Shown here piece after piece: positions 10,777 through 20,455 of a stretch of 64,000 nt of DNA. The stretch is from Effrenium voratum (lineage: Eukaryota; Sar; Dinophyceae; Suessiales; Symbiodiniaceae), in assembly GCA_963377175.1 (NCBI GenBank), contig CAUJNA010002902.1, positions 202,610 to 266,609 of the forward strand, in the 5' to 3' direction. Positions within the stretch are counted from its first letter, which is position 1; the number at the start of each line of letters is the position of its first letter. The notes below the pieces were generated by a model. The model did not search any database, had not been told where the DNA came from, and saw nothing but the letters and a program-made list of their open reading frames with translations. The position numbers and the translations under genes are program-made.

Positions 10777-10860
10777 GATGGACGAAATCCTTCTCCACTT
10801 GGTATTTGCAGGGGAATCCTCATTCCAAGGTTTCTTAGGTGGTGCAGGATTTCGTCCATC
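10777..10860. mobile_element. 84-bp foldback MITE with perfect 14-bp TIRs
   Basis: GATGGACGAAATCC at 10777-10790 is exactly inverted as GGATTTCGTCCATC at 10847-10860. The interior, with CAGGGGAATCCTCATTCCAA and TTTCTTAGGTGGTGCA, recurs in reverse orientation at 26085-26188. A fragment occurs at 57983-58020. No clear TSD was found. Confidence 0.72.
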
Positions 10861-12668
10861 CATAGTATCTTGAGATTCTGCTCCTTCAGCCCGTGGAGAA
10901 AAACCAACTCGACACATCCATCCCGATCAAAGGCGCTCGGCAAAGCCTCTGCTGGCGCTGGCTTAGTCGCTCCAGCTCGAGAGCTCTCAGTAGCCACCCG
11001 TGCAGAACAAACCGCTCATAGCCTGGGTTGGGTGACACATGTCACAGGGGTCTCATACATGCTTTCCTTTCGGATGTTACTGCCCTGAAGGGATCGGCTT
11101 CTAGACGATGCTAGATAGCTTTCCACCACCCAAGCAACTTCAGGGTGGCAGATAGATGGCACAACTCCTTAGTCTTGCCCTTTACTTGCCGCATGGGGAT
11201 TTGGTATCCTGCACCTGGGTAAATAAATGATTGAAGATCAGCTGAACTCATCTACACCACTGTTGTTCCAGCATTCTCATGTTGTTTCCAAAGGACCTAG
11301 GAGTTTGGGGCTTCTGAGTGTTCAATTACTGCGTCTAACCCTTTTGGGTTCTAAGCCCCCTGTTGGGTTAATGCTCAAACACCCTCCTGGCCTGCGCCAA
11401 CTGCTGTGCAAGAATCCTTTGTCTTGGTGTCCTTTTCAAGGATTCTCTGGGTTGCCTGGAGTTTTGCTTTGGTCATTCCATGAGTTCAAGGGCTCCCATG
11501 TGATGTCCCGTCGATGTTCCATGGATGTCTCATACATGTCCCACGGATGTCCCATGTGGCATGGAAACTCCTGGCTTCAGGTCATTGACTCATTTCCAGG
11601 GGTGCTTGTGCATACCCCTTCTACCCTTAGAACAACTGCCTCAGCCCTCTCCCAAAAAGTGGTATATACCCCTTATCAAGTGGGATTCCAGGGAAAACAA
11701 GGGGTATGAACCAAGGATCATCGCAACCGATTGAGGCAGTGCCTTTTCCTCGCACAAACTCCAATGGCCGACGCATATCGGGCTGGTGCCTGCCGGGGGG
11801 GGGGAGAGAGATGTCATGGCTCTGCTTCGCTTATGATTCTGTAGTGAGCATGCCGGTATCAATGCAGAGAACTCTAAGAACATTCAGTATCAGCAGCGTC
11901 TTTGGTTGCACGTACATGTGTGGGCGTGTGCCTGTGGGTCCATTCCTGCCTAGGGGAGTTCATGTGCAATATATATATATATATAATTATATATACATAT
12001 ATATATATTATGTGTGTGTGTGTGCGCCTGTGTCTGCGTCTGCTTTTTTTTATGTGTGTGTGTGTGTGTCTCGGTGTGCTCTGTCTGTATCTCCGTGCAT
12101 CTCTGTTGCGCGTGTGTTTGACGTCAGTGTTTCTGTGCGTCACATCTGCGTCTCTTTGTCTCTGTCTCCGTGGGCCGTGTCTCTGCTCGTCTGCCGTAGC
12201 TCGTTCACAGGCCGGTTAGACTCATCCAGTCCAAAGGCGCAATGAAGAAGGAGATGAGCGAACAAACACTAACTGAACAATGTTGCACCGAGCGTCGATC
12301 AAAGGCGCCTCTCGCCATCACTTGCTGCTTGTTGAGCTCTCCCAGCGGGTAAAAGCTGAGTGGATCGCCACTCCTCACCATGGGATCACCAAAAGGGCAA
12401 CCGTTGTTGTCTTCAGGGTGCTATGGATCTCGTCACGGCCCATGCAACGCCATGCTCCCTGCCGGACACTACCAAACAAAGCCTTTAAAGGCAGAGGGCT
12501 CCAGGCAAAGAACTGCGTGAAAGGCCACCCAGTCAGGCATTGTGACTATGCCATGTGGAATCTACGCCCCCTGCTTCAAGAAGCCTCCGAGCATATGTTT
12601 TTGAATAACTCAATCAACGCCTCACTTTGCACCATGTCGCAGTGCATTTTATGGCCCAGCCCCCATTG
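10861..12668. other. No gene recognised; TA/TG microsatellites
   Basis: A (TA)n then (TG)n compound tract lies at about 11968-12075. The ORF at 11227-11709 (160 codons, plus strand) has low-complexity, non-domain sequence and is not supported as a gene. Confidence 0.4.
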
Positions 12669-12860
12669 CTAGAGCAAGGCGGGCTCAACTAGCATGGCTT
12701 TCGATTTCTTTAAACTTCCGAGCATCTTCGTCAGCTGGTCCGCGTTGAAAATCAGGGACACGAATTCACTGACCTCCTGGAGGCCCGGCAAGTCCTCCGT
12801 TCGCACCATGCGGCCCTCCTTCTCAATGTTATCCAACCTCTGGACCAAGTCCGGGACGAC
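12669..12860 (-). CDS. Candidate terminal exon, unknown protein
   Basis: An acceptor (CTTTGTTCAG) on the minus strand opens 64 in-phase codons ending in a TAG stop. The peptide starts VVPDLVQRLDNIEKEGRMVR and continues through DLPGLQEVSEFVSLIFNADQ and a Lys-rich end. It is helix-rich, with G/C-rich third positions, and looks like a real C-terminal exon. No family is recognised. Confidence 0.42.
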   Translation of the reverse strand, partial: VVPDLVQRLDNIEKEGRMVRTEDLPGLQEVSEFVSLIFNADQLTKMLGSLKKSKAMLVEPALL

Positions 12861-12949
12861 CTGAACAAAGGCACAAGGGAAACCGAAGACACTCAGCTTC
12901 CCCACAAAAGCCAGAGGTTCAAATCCCCAAACCACCATCAATCCACCAA

Positions 12950-13615
12950 CTAAGGGTTAGCCGAGAAGCCGCCATGACTCGATGGGAAGAGACAACCCAA
13001 CCGAATAGCAAAAACACGCAGCCAATGCGGAAGTTCACAATAGTTCAGAAGCACAGCTCGTCTACCAGCAACGAAAAGAATCGCATTGGACGAGATTTGC
13101 TTTCCCTTGAACACACTCCAAGCAGAGTACCTTTGGGATAGCACCCCATCCCCCCGCCCATCCCCCCTTTTTTCCTTGGCCCCCAAGAGTGCCTCTACTT
13201 TCTGGGAGCCCCTCGACTTTCGCTTGCAAGGCACGTCATCTCCCTTGAGTTCTCGGAAGGTCTCCAGGAAGGCGTCCATCCATTTGCAGGATGCCTTGGG
13301 ATTTGTCCCGGACCTTCCTGGTGCCTTGGGAAAAGGACCAACAGGTCCCTTCAGCCTGGGCCGCGAACTGAGTTTTAGAAGATCGGCTCCGGTGACACCG
13401 AGCACTTGTCCACTATGGGAAACGGCAAGAAGAGGACTCAACGGGGCAAGCAGTGCACAACTATCTGCACAGCAGCGTGGAGCATGTCTGTTTTCCTCGC
13501 TCAAAGGGGCTGGTTGCCCGACACTCATATCAAGCCAGGTCTGACAGTGCAACCACACGCACATAGCACCTGCAACTATATTGACAACTATACCGACTAG
13601 AACACACACACACAC
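12950..13615 (-). other. Uncertain long ORF (221 codons)
   Basis: The minus strand is open with a hydrophobic N-terminus (CVLVGIVVNIVAGAMCVWLH) and a basic C-terminal half. A plus-strand frame of 152 codons is also open here, so the openness may reflect base composition. A CA/TA microsatellite at 13601-13630 lies just upstream. No homology is recognised. Confidence 0.2.
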
Positions 13616-13677
13616 ATATATATATATTTATTGCATAATGTTGATAGACGGTTGTTTTTATTGAAGAAGTACATGTA

Positions 13678-13898
13678 CATGTTGATCGCAGCGGTCTTGC
13701 ATTTCCAGCCGCGCCAGAAAGTCTTTGTGGTGCTATACGCCACAAACTTTGCCTGCATGCCTAAAGCATATCAGGCCGGAAGGGAATGCCACTAAACGGG
13801 CCCGAGCATACAGCCTGCACTCCTGACCGACATCAGGGCAGGGCCGCATACGTCCAAGGCCGCAGATGCAAACAAAAATCTAATGGCATCCTCCCTTC
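13678..13898 (-). repeat. Split direct repeat B2 (3' end of the DIRS-order element)
   Basis: 221 bp, from CATGTTGATCGCAGCGG to GGCATCCTCCCTTC, repeated at 14035-14255 with one visible mismatch. It marks the outer 3' boundary of the element. Confidence 0.9.
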
Positions 13899-13943
13899 TT
13901 CCGCCCCGGCCGGAACTGAATCCGCATGGGTTGGGTAGGGTGG

Positions 13944-14037
13944 GAGCAAGAAAGCTATCAGGAGGGCGGCTCGGCTTTCAGCGGATCCTACTCACAACAT
14001 GCTTTCTGCTTCACATGACTGTTGCACATGCTTCCAT
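13944..14037 (-). repeat. Split direct repeat A2
   Basis: 94 bp beginning GAGCAAGAAAGCTATCAGG and ending TGCTTCCAT, identical to 20456-20549. It sits between B1 and B2 as expected for split direct repeats. Confidence 0.9.
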
Positions 14038-14255
14038 GTTGATCGCAGCGGTCTTGCATTTCCAGCCGCGCCAGAAAGTCTTTGTGGTGCTATACGCCAC
14101 AAACTTTGCCTGCATGCCTAAAGCATATCAGGCCGGAAGGGAATGCCACTAAACGGGCCCGAGCATACAGCCTGCACTCCTGACCGGCATCAGGGCAGGG
14201 CCGCATACGTCCAAGGCCGCAGATGCAAACAAAAATCTAATGGCATCCTCCCTTC
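14035..14255 (-). repeat. Split direct repeat B1
   Basis: 221 bp near-identical to 13678-13898. It lies just downstream of the tyrosine recombinase stop and overlaps A2 by the shared CAT triplet. Confidence 0.9.
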
Positions 14256-14280
14256 ACGTTTCCTTCCTGGCTAAAAGCCG

Positions 14281-15210
14281 TCAAGGTTTCAGTCTACGCA
14301 GCAAGAAATGCGCCAATTGGCGTTGCTCGGCAGTGAGTTGCAAATGGCTTACTGTCGCCACTGCGTCCTGCAAATAGATGCGCGCCGTGTGGGCAGTGCT
14401 CCAGCGTCCGCGAAGCAAGGTGCGCTCCATGCTTTGGTGATGCAGGAAATCCCACGTGGCGCCGCCACGCCGCAGGCTGTAGACTGTCAAGAGGCCTTCT
14501 GCGTTGAAGAACCCTGTCATGGCATGAAAGAGCTTTCGAAAGAACGCCGGGCCCTTGCTGAGCAGGCGCTCTTCCTTGCTTCTGCCGCTGCACGCTTGCT
14601 TCAGCCACTTGAACGCCAGCCGGCTTTCCACCACCACCATTTCAGAGTGCCCAGCGCGTTTGCCCGCCTTGCTTTGATTCAAGTTCAGGACAGCACGATT
14701 GCGCATAAACTTGACATCTTTCACCTTCAAAGTATAGAGCTCGCCTGAACGGAGCATGCAGTCAAAGGCCACAAGGAGCCCCGCCGCCTCATTGATAAAA
14801 CCCAGTGTAACTGCAGCTCCTGCAAAGCCCAAGACAAGCAAAGGGCTAACTGGCAACACCCGCATAGGAGGTTCTAGCCGTTGCCAAACTTTTGCAAGTT
14901 TCCACGAATGCTTCAGTTTTCCGACTGACGACGGCAAGTAGAATTGGAGGCCTGCTAAACCATCACTTGCAAGGGATTTGTACTCACCTTCCGAGTACGC
15001 GTGCTCTAACCATGCGCCAACAGCGGTATCCAAATCTTCCCAGGCCGGCACCTGGATCTGACACTCAACTAGGAAGGTTAATAAGCTGAGGACTGCCTTT
15101 CTATATCGGGCCTGCATCCCGGCCGTCACCATTTGCTCTTTCAGAGTCGCGCCAGCTCTGGCACGGCGGCGCTTGAGTCTTTCCCCGTCAGAGAGCGTTG
15201 TCCGCCCCAT
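14281..15210 (-). CDS. Tyrosine recombinase (integrase) of the DIRS-order element
   Basis: 309 codons in a different frame, overlapping the end of the RT polyprotein by 70 nt. It integrates the circular DNA intermediate by strand exchange through a 3'-phosphotyrosine bond. The catalytic boxes can be read: first Arg in MLRSGELYTLKVKDV (about residue 133), box II as YSLRRGGATWDF (Arg present; the usual preceding His is Ser), and GRWSTAHTARIYLQDA, with Trp in the His/Trp position and the nucleophilic Tyr. The order of motifs matches DIRS/Ngaro recombinases. No premature stops are present. The first ATG lies inside the RT-frame overlap, so translation may need re-initiation or frameshifting. Confidence 0.88.
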   Translation of the reverse strand: MGRTTLSDGERLKRRRARAGATLKEQMVTAGMQARYRKAVLSLLTFLVECQIQVPAWEDLDTAVGAWLEHAYSEGEYKSLASDGLAGLQFYLPSSVGKLKHSWKLAKVWQRLEPPMRVLPVSPLLVLGFAGAAVTLGFINEAAGLLVAFDCMLRSGELYTLKVKDVKFMRNRAVLNLNQSKAGKRAGHSEMVVVESRLAFKWLKQACSGRSKEERLLSKGPAFFRKLFHAMTGFFNAEGLLTVYSLRRGGATWDFLHHQSMERTLLRGRWSTAHTARIYLQDAVATVSHLQLTAEQRQLAHFLLRRLKP

Positions 15211-18200
15211 CTTGACGGGATGTCGCTAGGGTTGCAGTCGGTTGCAACGTATCCTACGACAAGAACAAGGCCTGACGCCAGTAGCAAAGCATTAAGTTGA
15301 GCTAACCCTCTTCTGAGCCGAAAACTGCTAGTGCGACCTTTGGTAACAATGGCGCACACAACCTGACTGTCAATAAGATGCAGGACTCGCTGGGGTGCAG
15401 AATGTTGTCTGCGAAGCCGCCACTTCACCGAGTTAAGGACAGCTTGAAGTTCAAGTGCGTTTATGTGAGCCGCAGTTTTCCAGGGGTAGCCGTGAACAAC
15501 ACTCCAGTGAAACAAGGAAGAGTTGATTCCAGAACGGGGCCAAGCCTGCATGCGAAACGGGACGCCAACATCCAGTCGGATGTCTGTTCCTCCCTTCTCG
15601 GCCTGGCGTATGAAGTGTAGGACCAGCTGCGCTGTGTCGGGAGTCTCCAAACCGCGAGGGACGAAGCGCGGGTACAATAGCCAGCCGGCACTGGCAACTT
15701 GCCGGGCGGCTACCAGCTTCTCCAAGTTTCGAACGGGCTCCAGCCCAAATTGCACGAGCAGGCTATGCAGCAAAATGGTAATGACGCAAACATGAGACGA
15801 CCTCCCCACCAAGGTCCCCACCAGGTTAAGAACTTCGCTCGGGCTGCATTTGGGGCTAATGGCCTGTGTAATGTACCCGCGATCAAATCCCATCAAAGCT
15901 TCACGCTCGCTGGCCGACGGAAGGCGCAGCGCCTGGTCAGGACCTGTGACCATGTTCTTGGCCTCATAAGTGCTAACTGGAAATCGGAAATGGTCTTCTG
16001 TCCAGCGGCGAATGGCCTCTTGGCTTGCCAAGTCCAGATCCGCCATAACGCTGGGGTTAGGCTGTTTGCGGTAGTGGGGGCAAGTGAGCGCCGGCAGCCA
16101 GCCGTTGCTTTCTCCGTTCCACACGGAATTAACATCCAGCCATGAAGAAGCGTCTTCTCTGCAAAGAGGAACCCGCAGCTCCTTGTAATCCCCCCAGTTT
16201 TCCATGTGTTCGCCCTGCAGCGGAAACACCTCCCATGAGCACCAGAAGAGGCGTGGCCGGTGGCACCAAGAAACCCATTTTGCGTCCAAAAGAACAGGCG
16301 TGGTGCAAAGCACACGGCTGAAAAGGTTTCTATGTTCCGCTGACATGTCGAAGCTGCCTTCGACAAAGTAATGGACAGGCACGCTGAAAATGTCCCGCAA
16401 AAGGTCAAGCACCCGAGACAACTCGAAGAATCGACGGGGCGCCTCCCCTTGAAGGCTTTCGCGGCTAGGGCTGCCTGCCCCAACAAGTACCATGTCCAGC
16501 CCGTGATTTATGCTCGTGTGGAGTTGCTCCAACACGTGGCGATCCACGTTGCTGATGTCTCCTAGCTCGATCAGGCCAGGCCACCGGCGGCGCAGTAGGC
16601 GTTTGGCGGCTTTGTCCGCCTCGGCACTGGCAAATCCAACAACCTGACACGGCAACCGGGTGAGTGCGCACACAGCTGCCCCGAGACCATCAAACAGACA
16701 AATTGCAAGAATCCGAAGACCGTTTCCAGCGTTGTAAGTAAGAGCACCAGCGGGTCTGAACGCCGGCACGTCCCCTGCTTCCACGTTGGCGAGCATGGCC
16801 TTGCCTTCCTGCGTAAGCCCCGCGCTTGCGCAAAGCCCTGCCCCGTGGAGCGAGGCATCCGAACAGGTCACCATGCCACTGGGCTCTGTCCTGAGGGAGC
16901 CAACCGCCAAGGGCAAACATCCTAGCGCCCGGATCAATTCCCGAATGGCAGCAGCTTTCAGTGAGCGCCTGAGAATCCAGTTTTGTCGGGGCCACACATC
17001 GTTCAGTAACCCCATCAATGGCCTGCGGAACTCAAAGCACCTCACAAATCTGCCAAGGACCATAAGAAGAGATTTTCGGCCTACAGCTGGCTGCGACAGG
17101 AGCCACACACACATCCAGCCGCATTCTAGGAATTTCTGCTCAGGAACAGAAACGAAGCCTTTATCACCATCTATGTGGGCCCCCATTCGGTTCACTGCAA
17201 GCTCTCGGACGTGGGCTTTATCCTGTGAAATCCCCACGCCTTTGCGGGCATAGGCTTCTCGCTGTCGACGATGAGTGGCGGATAAAATGCCCCGCAAGCG
17301 CTGCCAATCCGTGCGGTCCACAAATTCCGGAGCATCGAAGTCGTCCAAATAGTACTGGATCCAGCCACCTCCTTCTGCAACAGCACTCCCGGGCACAGGA
17401 CGATCACGCCGCCATTCCCAGTCAGGTGGCAAGCCGGCACCGGCCGGCACCGGCGAGAGCCCTAGCTGCCTGTGCAAGTGCTGGAACAAACTCACGGCAT
17501 TCTTCCATCCCATCGGGATGACTGCTGAAGCGAGGAAAACTTCTCTTTGATCGGGGCAACCAACTACATGACCAGGAACAGGCCAGCGAAATGCCATGAA
17601 GGGGCGCCAGTCGGCAGGAAGTGCCCACGCGTAGTACGCCCCGCGTTGATCGTCCCCAGACCACAGCAGCACCTGTGAGGGCCGAAGGTAAGCTGCGGTC
17701 CACTGCGAAGAAGCACTCAAAGTTGGCAGATCACCTACCATGAGACGCTGGATGGAATTTGATGGGACACAATTCATGATGAGGCGCGTGATTCTGTGCT
17801 CACCGGGCGCCGCCACGCCCTTCTTCTCAACAGTGAAAACACCATTAAGCAGAGGCTCCCCTCGCACTCGGAAGATAGATTCCCGGTCAATGGGCGCCAG
17901 AATCTGTTTTTCAACCAAGACCCTAGCCACCTTGCACCATTCCTCCCTGGTGCAATTCATGGACGCTGTCGGCAAAGGGTCAGGCCACTGCTCTTCAGGA
18001 AGTATGCATTGAGAAGGTTCCAGCAACCACGATCTCACCTCCCCCCTGGCAACCGACGCTGCCTCGAGAGAACCAGCCACTCCATCAGCTGGAAGTCCAG
18101 GCAATATCTCGCCGAGCCTTCGGCGTTTAGCTGCAGGAGTGGGGCGCCACTCTAATAGCCCTTCAGGGGTCCGGCAACATAGTTCAAGCAACTGAAGGGC

Positions 18201-19001
18201 AGCTCCTATTGGTGGCAGAGGCAAGGGTAGCAAATCCCTCTGTCGAAGAATAGGCGCGGCTGCTTTTTGCGTGTAATTGCAAAGACATGATTCAAGGAGT
18301 TGCCCATCCCGCGGGCTGAAAAATAGGAGCTGCAGCGCTGTAATTCCCAATTGCAAAATACTTTGTGAACCAGGAAGTCCGGCTGAAAGCAAAAACCCAA
18401 CGCTTGGTCTACGCTCTTGAACAACTTCCCCTGTCAGCAGCTGTAGCAGCTTGAGCGCAGGCTGTTGCTGCCCCGCCTCCCCCAAGCCGACACTTGGGTC
18501 TGTACAGCGGCGGTTGATTTGCTCAGGCTCGTCAAAAAGGACCGCCTCCCCCAAGCCACCGCTTGGGCATGCTTGGCAGTTGGCTTGCTCAGGCTCGTTA
18601 AAAACCGCCGGGCCGACACCCGGAACCGACCCCTGGCCGACACCAGGAGCTGGAGATAGCACCGAGATCAGTTCTGGCCTCGGGCTGTCTTGAAAACCCG
18701 ATCCTTCCAAGCCTTCCTCGGCTCGCCCTCCATCCGAGGGGTTTGGCTGCGAGCAGCTGAGAGACCTAGTTTTTTCGGCTCCTCCGTCACGGCCTGGTCC
18801 GCAAAAGTCACCCGGCGATCTTGTCCCTGTCGATCTGGCTTCGTCTTCTTTGAAGTTCCTCGCCTCCTCGTGAGGGGAGGGCGACTCGGGGAGTGCCCCG
18901 AGCTTGGAAGGCTTGCGGGGGCGTTCTTGGGCTGAGGGTGAAAGGGGTCGCGCTGAGGAACCGGATCGCCCCGCTCCGGTTCCCCGCGGAGTCCCTAGCA
19001 C
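15141..19001 (-). CDS. Polyprotein: reverse transcriptase, DNMT3-like domain, RNase H
   Basis: 1286 codons, open throughout. Residues 1-300 are a Pro/Ser-rich linker. An RT with a YYLDDF catalytic box lies near residue 550, with a thumb region following. A C5-cytosine-methyltransferase-like domain spans about 760-1090: motif I as ICLFDGLGAAVCAL, a GDIS motif, a motif IV position reading GAGSPSRES, motif VI as YFVEGSFDM, CHRPRLFW, a REALMGF segment and a motif X-like GRSSHVCVI. An RNase H with LELQAVL, HLIDSQVV and FRLRRGLAQLNALLL lies near 1160-1250. It would copy element RNA into DNA and remove the template; the DNMT-like part would, if active, methylate CpG. The catalytic Cys of motif IV (PC) is Ser here, and ENV is EGS. 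The first codon of the open frame is GTG, so the true start is unclear. Confidence 0.88.
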   Translation of the reverse strand: MLGTPRGTGAGRSGSSARPLSPSAQERPRKPSKLGALPESPSPHEEARNFKEDEARSTGTRSPGDFCGPGRDGGAEKTRSLSCSQPNPSDGGRAEEGLEGSGFQDSPRPELISVLSPAPGVGQGSVPGVGPAVFNEPEQANCQACPSGGLGEAVLFDEPEQINRRCTDPSVGLGEAGQQQPALKLLQLLTGEVVQERRPSVGFLLSAGLPGSQSILQLGITALQLLFFSPRDGQLLESCLCNYTQKAAAPILRQRDLLPLPLPPIGAALQLLELCCRTPEGLLEWRPTPAAKRRRLGEILPGLPADGVAGSLEAASVARGEVRSWLLEPSQCILPEEQWPDPLPTASMNCTREEWCKVARVLVEKQILAPIDRESIFRVRGEPLLNGVFTVEKKGVAAPGEHRITRLIMNCVPSNSIQRLMVGDLPTLSASSQWTAAYLRPSQVLLWSGDDQRGAYYAWALPADWRPFMAFRWPVPGHVVGCPDQREVFLASAVIPMGWKNAVSLFQHLHRQLGLSPVPAGAGLPPDWEWRRDRPVPGSAVAEGGGWIQYYLDDFDAPEFVDRTDWQRLRGILSATHRRQREAYARKGVGISQDKAHVRELAVNRMGAHIDGDKGFVSVPEQKFLECGWMCVWLLSQPAVGRKSLLMVLGRFVRCFEFRRPLMGLLNDVWPRQNWILRRSLKAAAIRELIRALGCLPLAVGSLRTEPSGMVTCSDASLHGAGLCASAGLTQEGKAMLANVEAGDVPAFRPAGALTYNAGNGLRILAICLFDGLGAAVCALTRLPCQVVGFASAEADKAAKRLLRRRWPGLIELGDISNVDRHVLEQLHTSINHGLDMVLVGAGSPSRESLQGEAPRRFFELSRVLDLLRDIFSVPVHYFVEGSFDMSAEHRNLFSRVLCTTPVLLDAKWVSWCHRPRLFWCSWEVFPLQGEHMENWGDYKELRVPLCREDASSWLDVNSVWNGESNGWLPALTCPHYRKQPNPSVMADLDLASQEAIRRWTEDHFRFPVSTYEAKNMVTGPDQALRLPSASEREALMGFDRGYITQAISPKCSPSEVLNLVGTLVGRSSHVCVITILLHSLLVQFGLEPVRNLEKLVAARQVASAGWLLYPRFVPRGLETPDTAQLVLHFIRQAEKGGTDIRLDVGVPFRMQAWPRSGINSSLFHWSVVHGYPWKTAAHINALELQAVLNSVKWRLRRQHSAPQRVLHLIDSQVVCAIVTKGRTSSFRLRRGLAQLNALLLASGLVLVVGYVATDCNPSDIPSRWGGQRSLTGKDSSAAVPELARL
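15720..16720 (-). other. DNMT3-like domain with Cys-to-Ser at the catalytic position
   Basis: Domain within the polyprotein, inserted between RT and RNase H. The codon at 16464-16466 (AGC on the minus strand) is Ser where C5-methyltransferases have the nucleophilic Cys of PC. The neighbouring Pro is at 16467-16469. Other motifs (I, VIII-X region) are recognisable. As read, it should bind SAM and DNA but lack normal covalent catalysis. Confidence 0.75.
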
Positions 19002-19354
19002 GAGCCCTTCAGCAGGGCATCACTCTTGGCAGCCTTAACCGCCAGCTCTCGCGCAAAGAAGGTTTCATCACTGGTCACCCCAAGGCCCTCCTCCGGAATG
19101 AGCTCCAAGTAATGGCCAAAGTTGCCGGTACCATCACGAAGGCCCATGACCAGACTCTTAAACCGTTGCACCAGGGTGTCGGCGGCCGAGTCCACCTTGC
19201 CCCTGAGCAGGCAGTCAAGTGCCTGACACAGGGTGCGGAGCTCCCTGTACCTCTCTGTCCCGTTGAGCTTGGTGGGAAAGCTCGGCATCACCATGGTTAA
19301 CAAGTACCGAACCATCACCGGTGACAAGGGGTCAGCCGAGTCCTCACCCATCAT
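18995..19354 (-). CDS. Gag-like ORF 2 of the DIRS-order element
   Basis: 119 codons. It starts with ATG overlapping the stop of the preceding ORF (ATGA) and ends 7 nt into the polyprotein frame. It contains RYRELRTLCQALDCLLRGKV and QRFKSLVMGLRDGTGNFGHY, the pattern of capsid-like (gag) segments in dinoflagellate retroelements. The overlapping layout suggests coupled re-initiation or a programmed frameshift with the 353-codon ORF. A single sequencing indel splitting one gag ORF cannot be excluded. Confidence 0.65.
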   Translation of the reverse strand: MMGEDSADPLSPVMVRYLLTMVMPSFPTKLNGTERYRELRTLCQALDCLLRGKVDSAADTLVQRFKSLVMGLRDGTGNFGHYLELIPEEGLGVTSDETFFARELAVKAAKSDALLKGSC

Positions 19355-20412
19355 CGTGCGTGCAAGCTTTTCAGCGTGGTGAGGAGGAGCTTGCCAGGCT
19401 TCTCCTCGGCCAGCTTCCGGAGCTTTCGGCGCCGGGAAGGCCAGCCAGTGAGGGAACTCTCGTCCTCCTGGCCGTCGTCCTCAACGTCCTCAGTCTCGTC
19501 GTCGCTGTCCTCCTTGTCCCTAGAGCCCCGGCCGCCACCAGGGCCCAAAGCCTGCTTGAGCTGGCGCAGGACGTCCTCCCCTGCCTTCTTCTTCTTTCTG
19601 GGCTTCTGGCTTGCCTCGACGGCACGGGCGGCCAGCACCGCCCCTGTGCTCTTTCCCGTCTTCGTCTCGGCCTGCTTGCCCTGAAGCTGCGCGCGCAACA
19701 GCTCAAGACGATCCTCCACCTTCTTGCCGCTAAGGCCTGGCTCACCTGCGCCCGCTGTGTCGGCGGCTCCACGCCCGTCACGGGCCTTTGCGGCCTGTTT
19801 CCGGGACCGCTTGAGCGGGGGCAGCTCCTCTTCGTCGCCCCAGTCCACCTCCAGCTCCTCATCTTCGGCCTTAGGCGCGGGTAGGCTCTGCATGGCTGCA
19901 GGCTTCTGCGCTCGAGACTTTGGGGTAGTCTGGAGGGCGTGAGTAGACTGGGCTGGCTCTGCACGAAGTCCTGGCAAGCCCCAACCACGAAGGATGTCAT
20001 GGGCCTCTTGCCTGGTTACGGGGCACCACTTCTGAATGTGCACGACATGTGGCTGTCGATGGGCTCGGCCGCAGCGTGACACATGCCGCCTGCACAGATG
20101 ATGCAAGCAGTCTTTTGGAAGACCGCCCTGCTTCCCTTCATTTTGGATGTACCATCGGTAGTACTCGTCATCGCAACCCTCGTAGGCCAGCTGCAAGTAG
20201 GCACCATCCGAATCCTTCTCGTATCGGCTTAGGACGCGGCCAATGGCGCAGCCCAGCTCTTCACTGCGGTCCCCATGGACCGCGAAGCAAAGGTAGCTCT
20301 CCAGATTCTCAAATGCAGCTGTAAAGTTGAGCTCGCTGCAGGAGCTGCCGTCCACCAAGGTCGGCAAAGTGACTGCTGGCCCGTCACCAGCAGCCCTCCT
20401 CCGCCGAGACAT
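19351..20412 (-). CDS. Gag-like ORF 1 of the DIRS-order element
   Basis: 353 codons starting at the first ATG after repeat A1, 44 nt inside it. The N-terminal part (about residues 20-160) is folded-looking, with a His/Cys-rich stretch (DCLHHLCRRHVSRCGRAH) that may bind zinc or nucleic acid. The rest is charged and low-complexity, with Lys/Arg blocks and an acidic run (KEDSDDETEDVEDDGQEDES). This fits a nucleic-acid-binding gag-like protein. It ends at TGA within ATGATG, overlapping the next ORF. There is no family-level match beyond context. Confidence 0.65.
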   Translation of the reverse strand: MSRRRRAAGDGPAVTLPTLVDGSSCSELNFTAAFENLESYLCFAVHGDRSEELGCAIGRVLSRYEKDSDGAYLQLAYEGCDDEYYRWYIQNEGKQGGLPKDCLHHLCRRHVSRCGRAHRQPHVVHIQKWCPVTRQEAHDILRGWGLPGLRAEPAQSTHALQTTPKSRAQKPAAMQSLPAPKAEDEELEVDWGDEEELPPLKRSRKQAAKARDGRGAADTAGAGEPGLSGKKVEDRLELLRAQLQGKQAETKTGKSTGAVLAARAVEASQKPRKKKKAGEDVLRQLKQALGPGGGRGSRDKEDSDDETEDVEDDGQEDESSLTGWPSRRRKLRKLAEEKPGKLLLTTLKSLHAR

Positions 20413-20455
20413 GGCGCATGGCCTACTCCTGCTCCTGCTTGAGGAACGCCACCTC

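Noticed and set aside
14308..14748. Plus-strand ORFs opposite the DIRS-order element (also 16786-17253 and others)
   Set aside because: Shadows of the real minus-strand frames.
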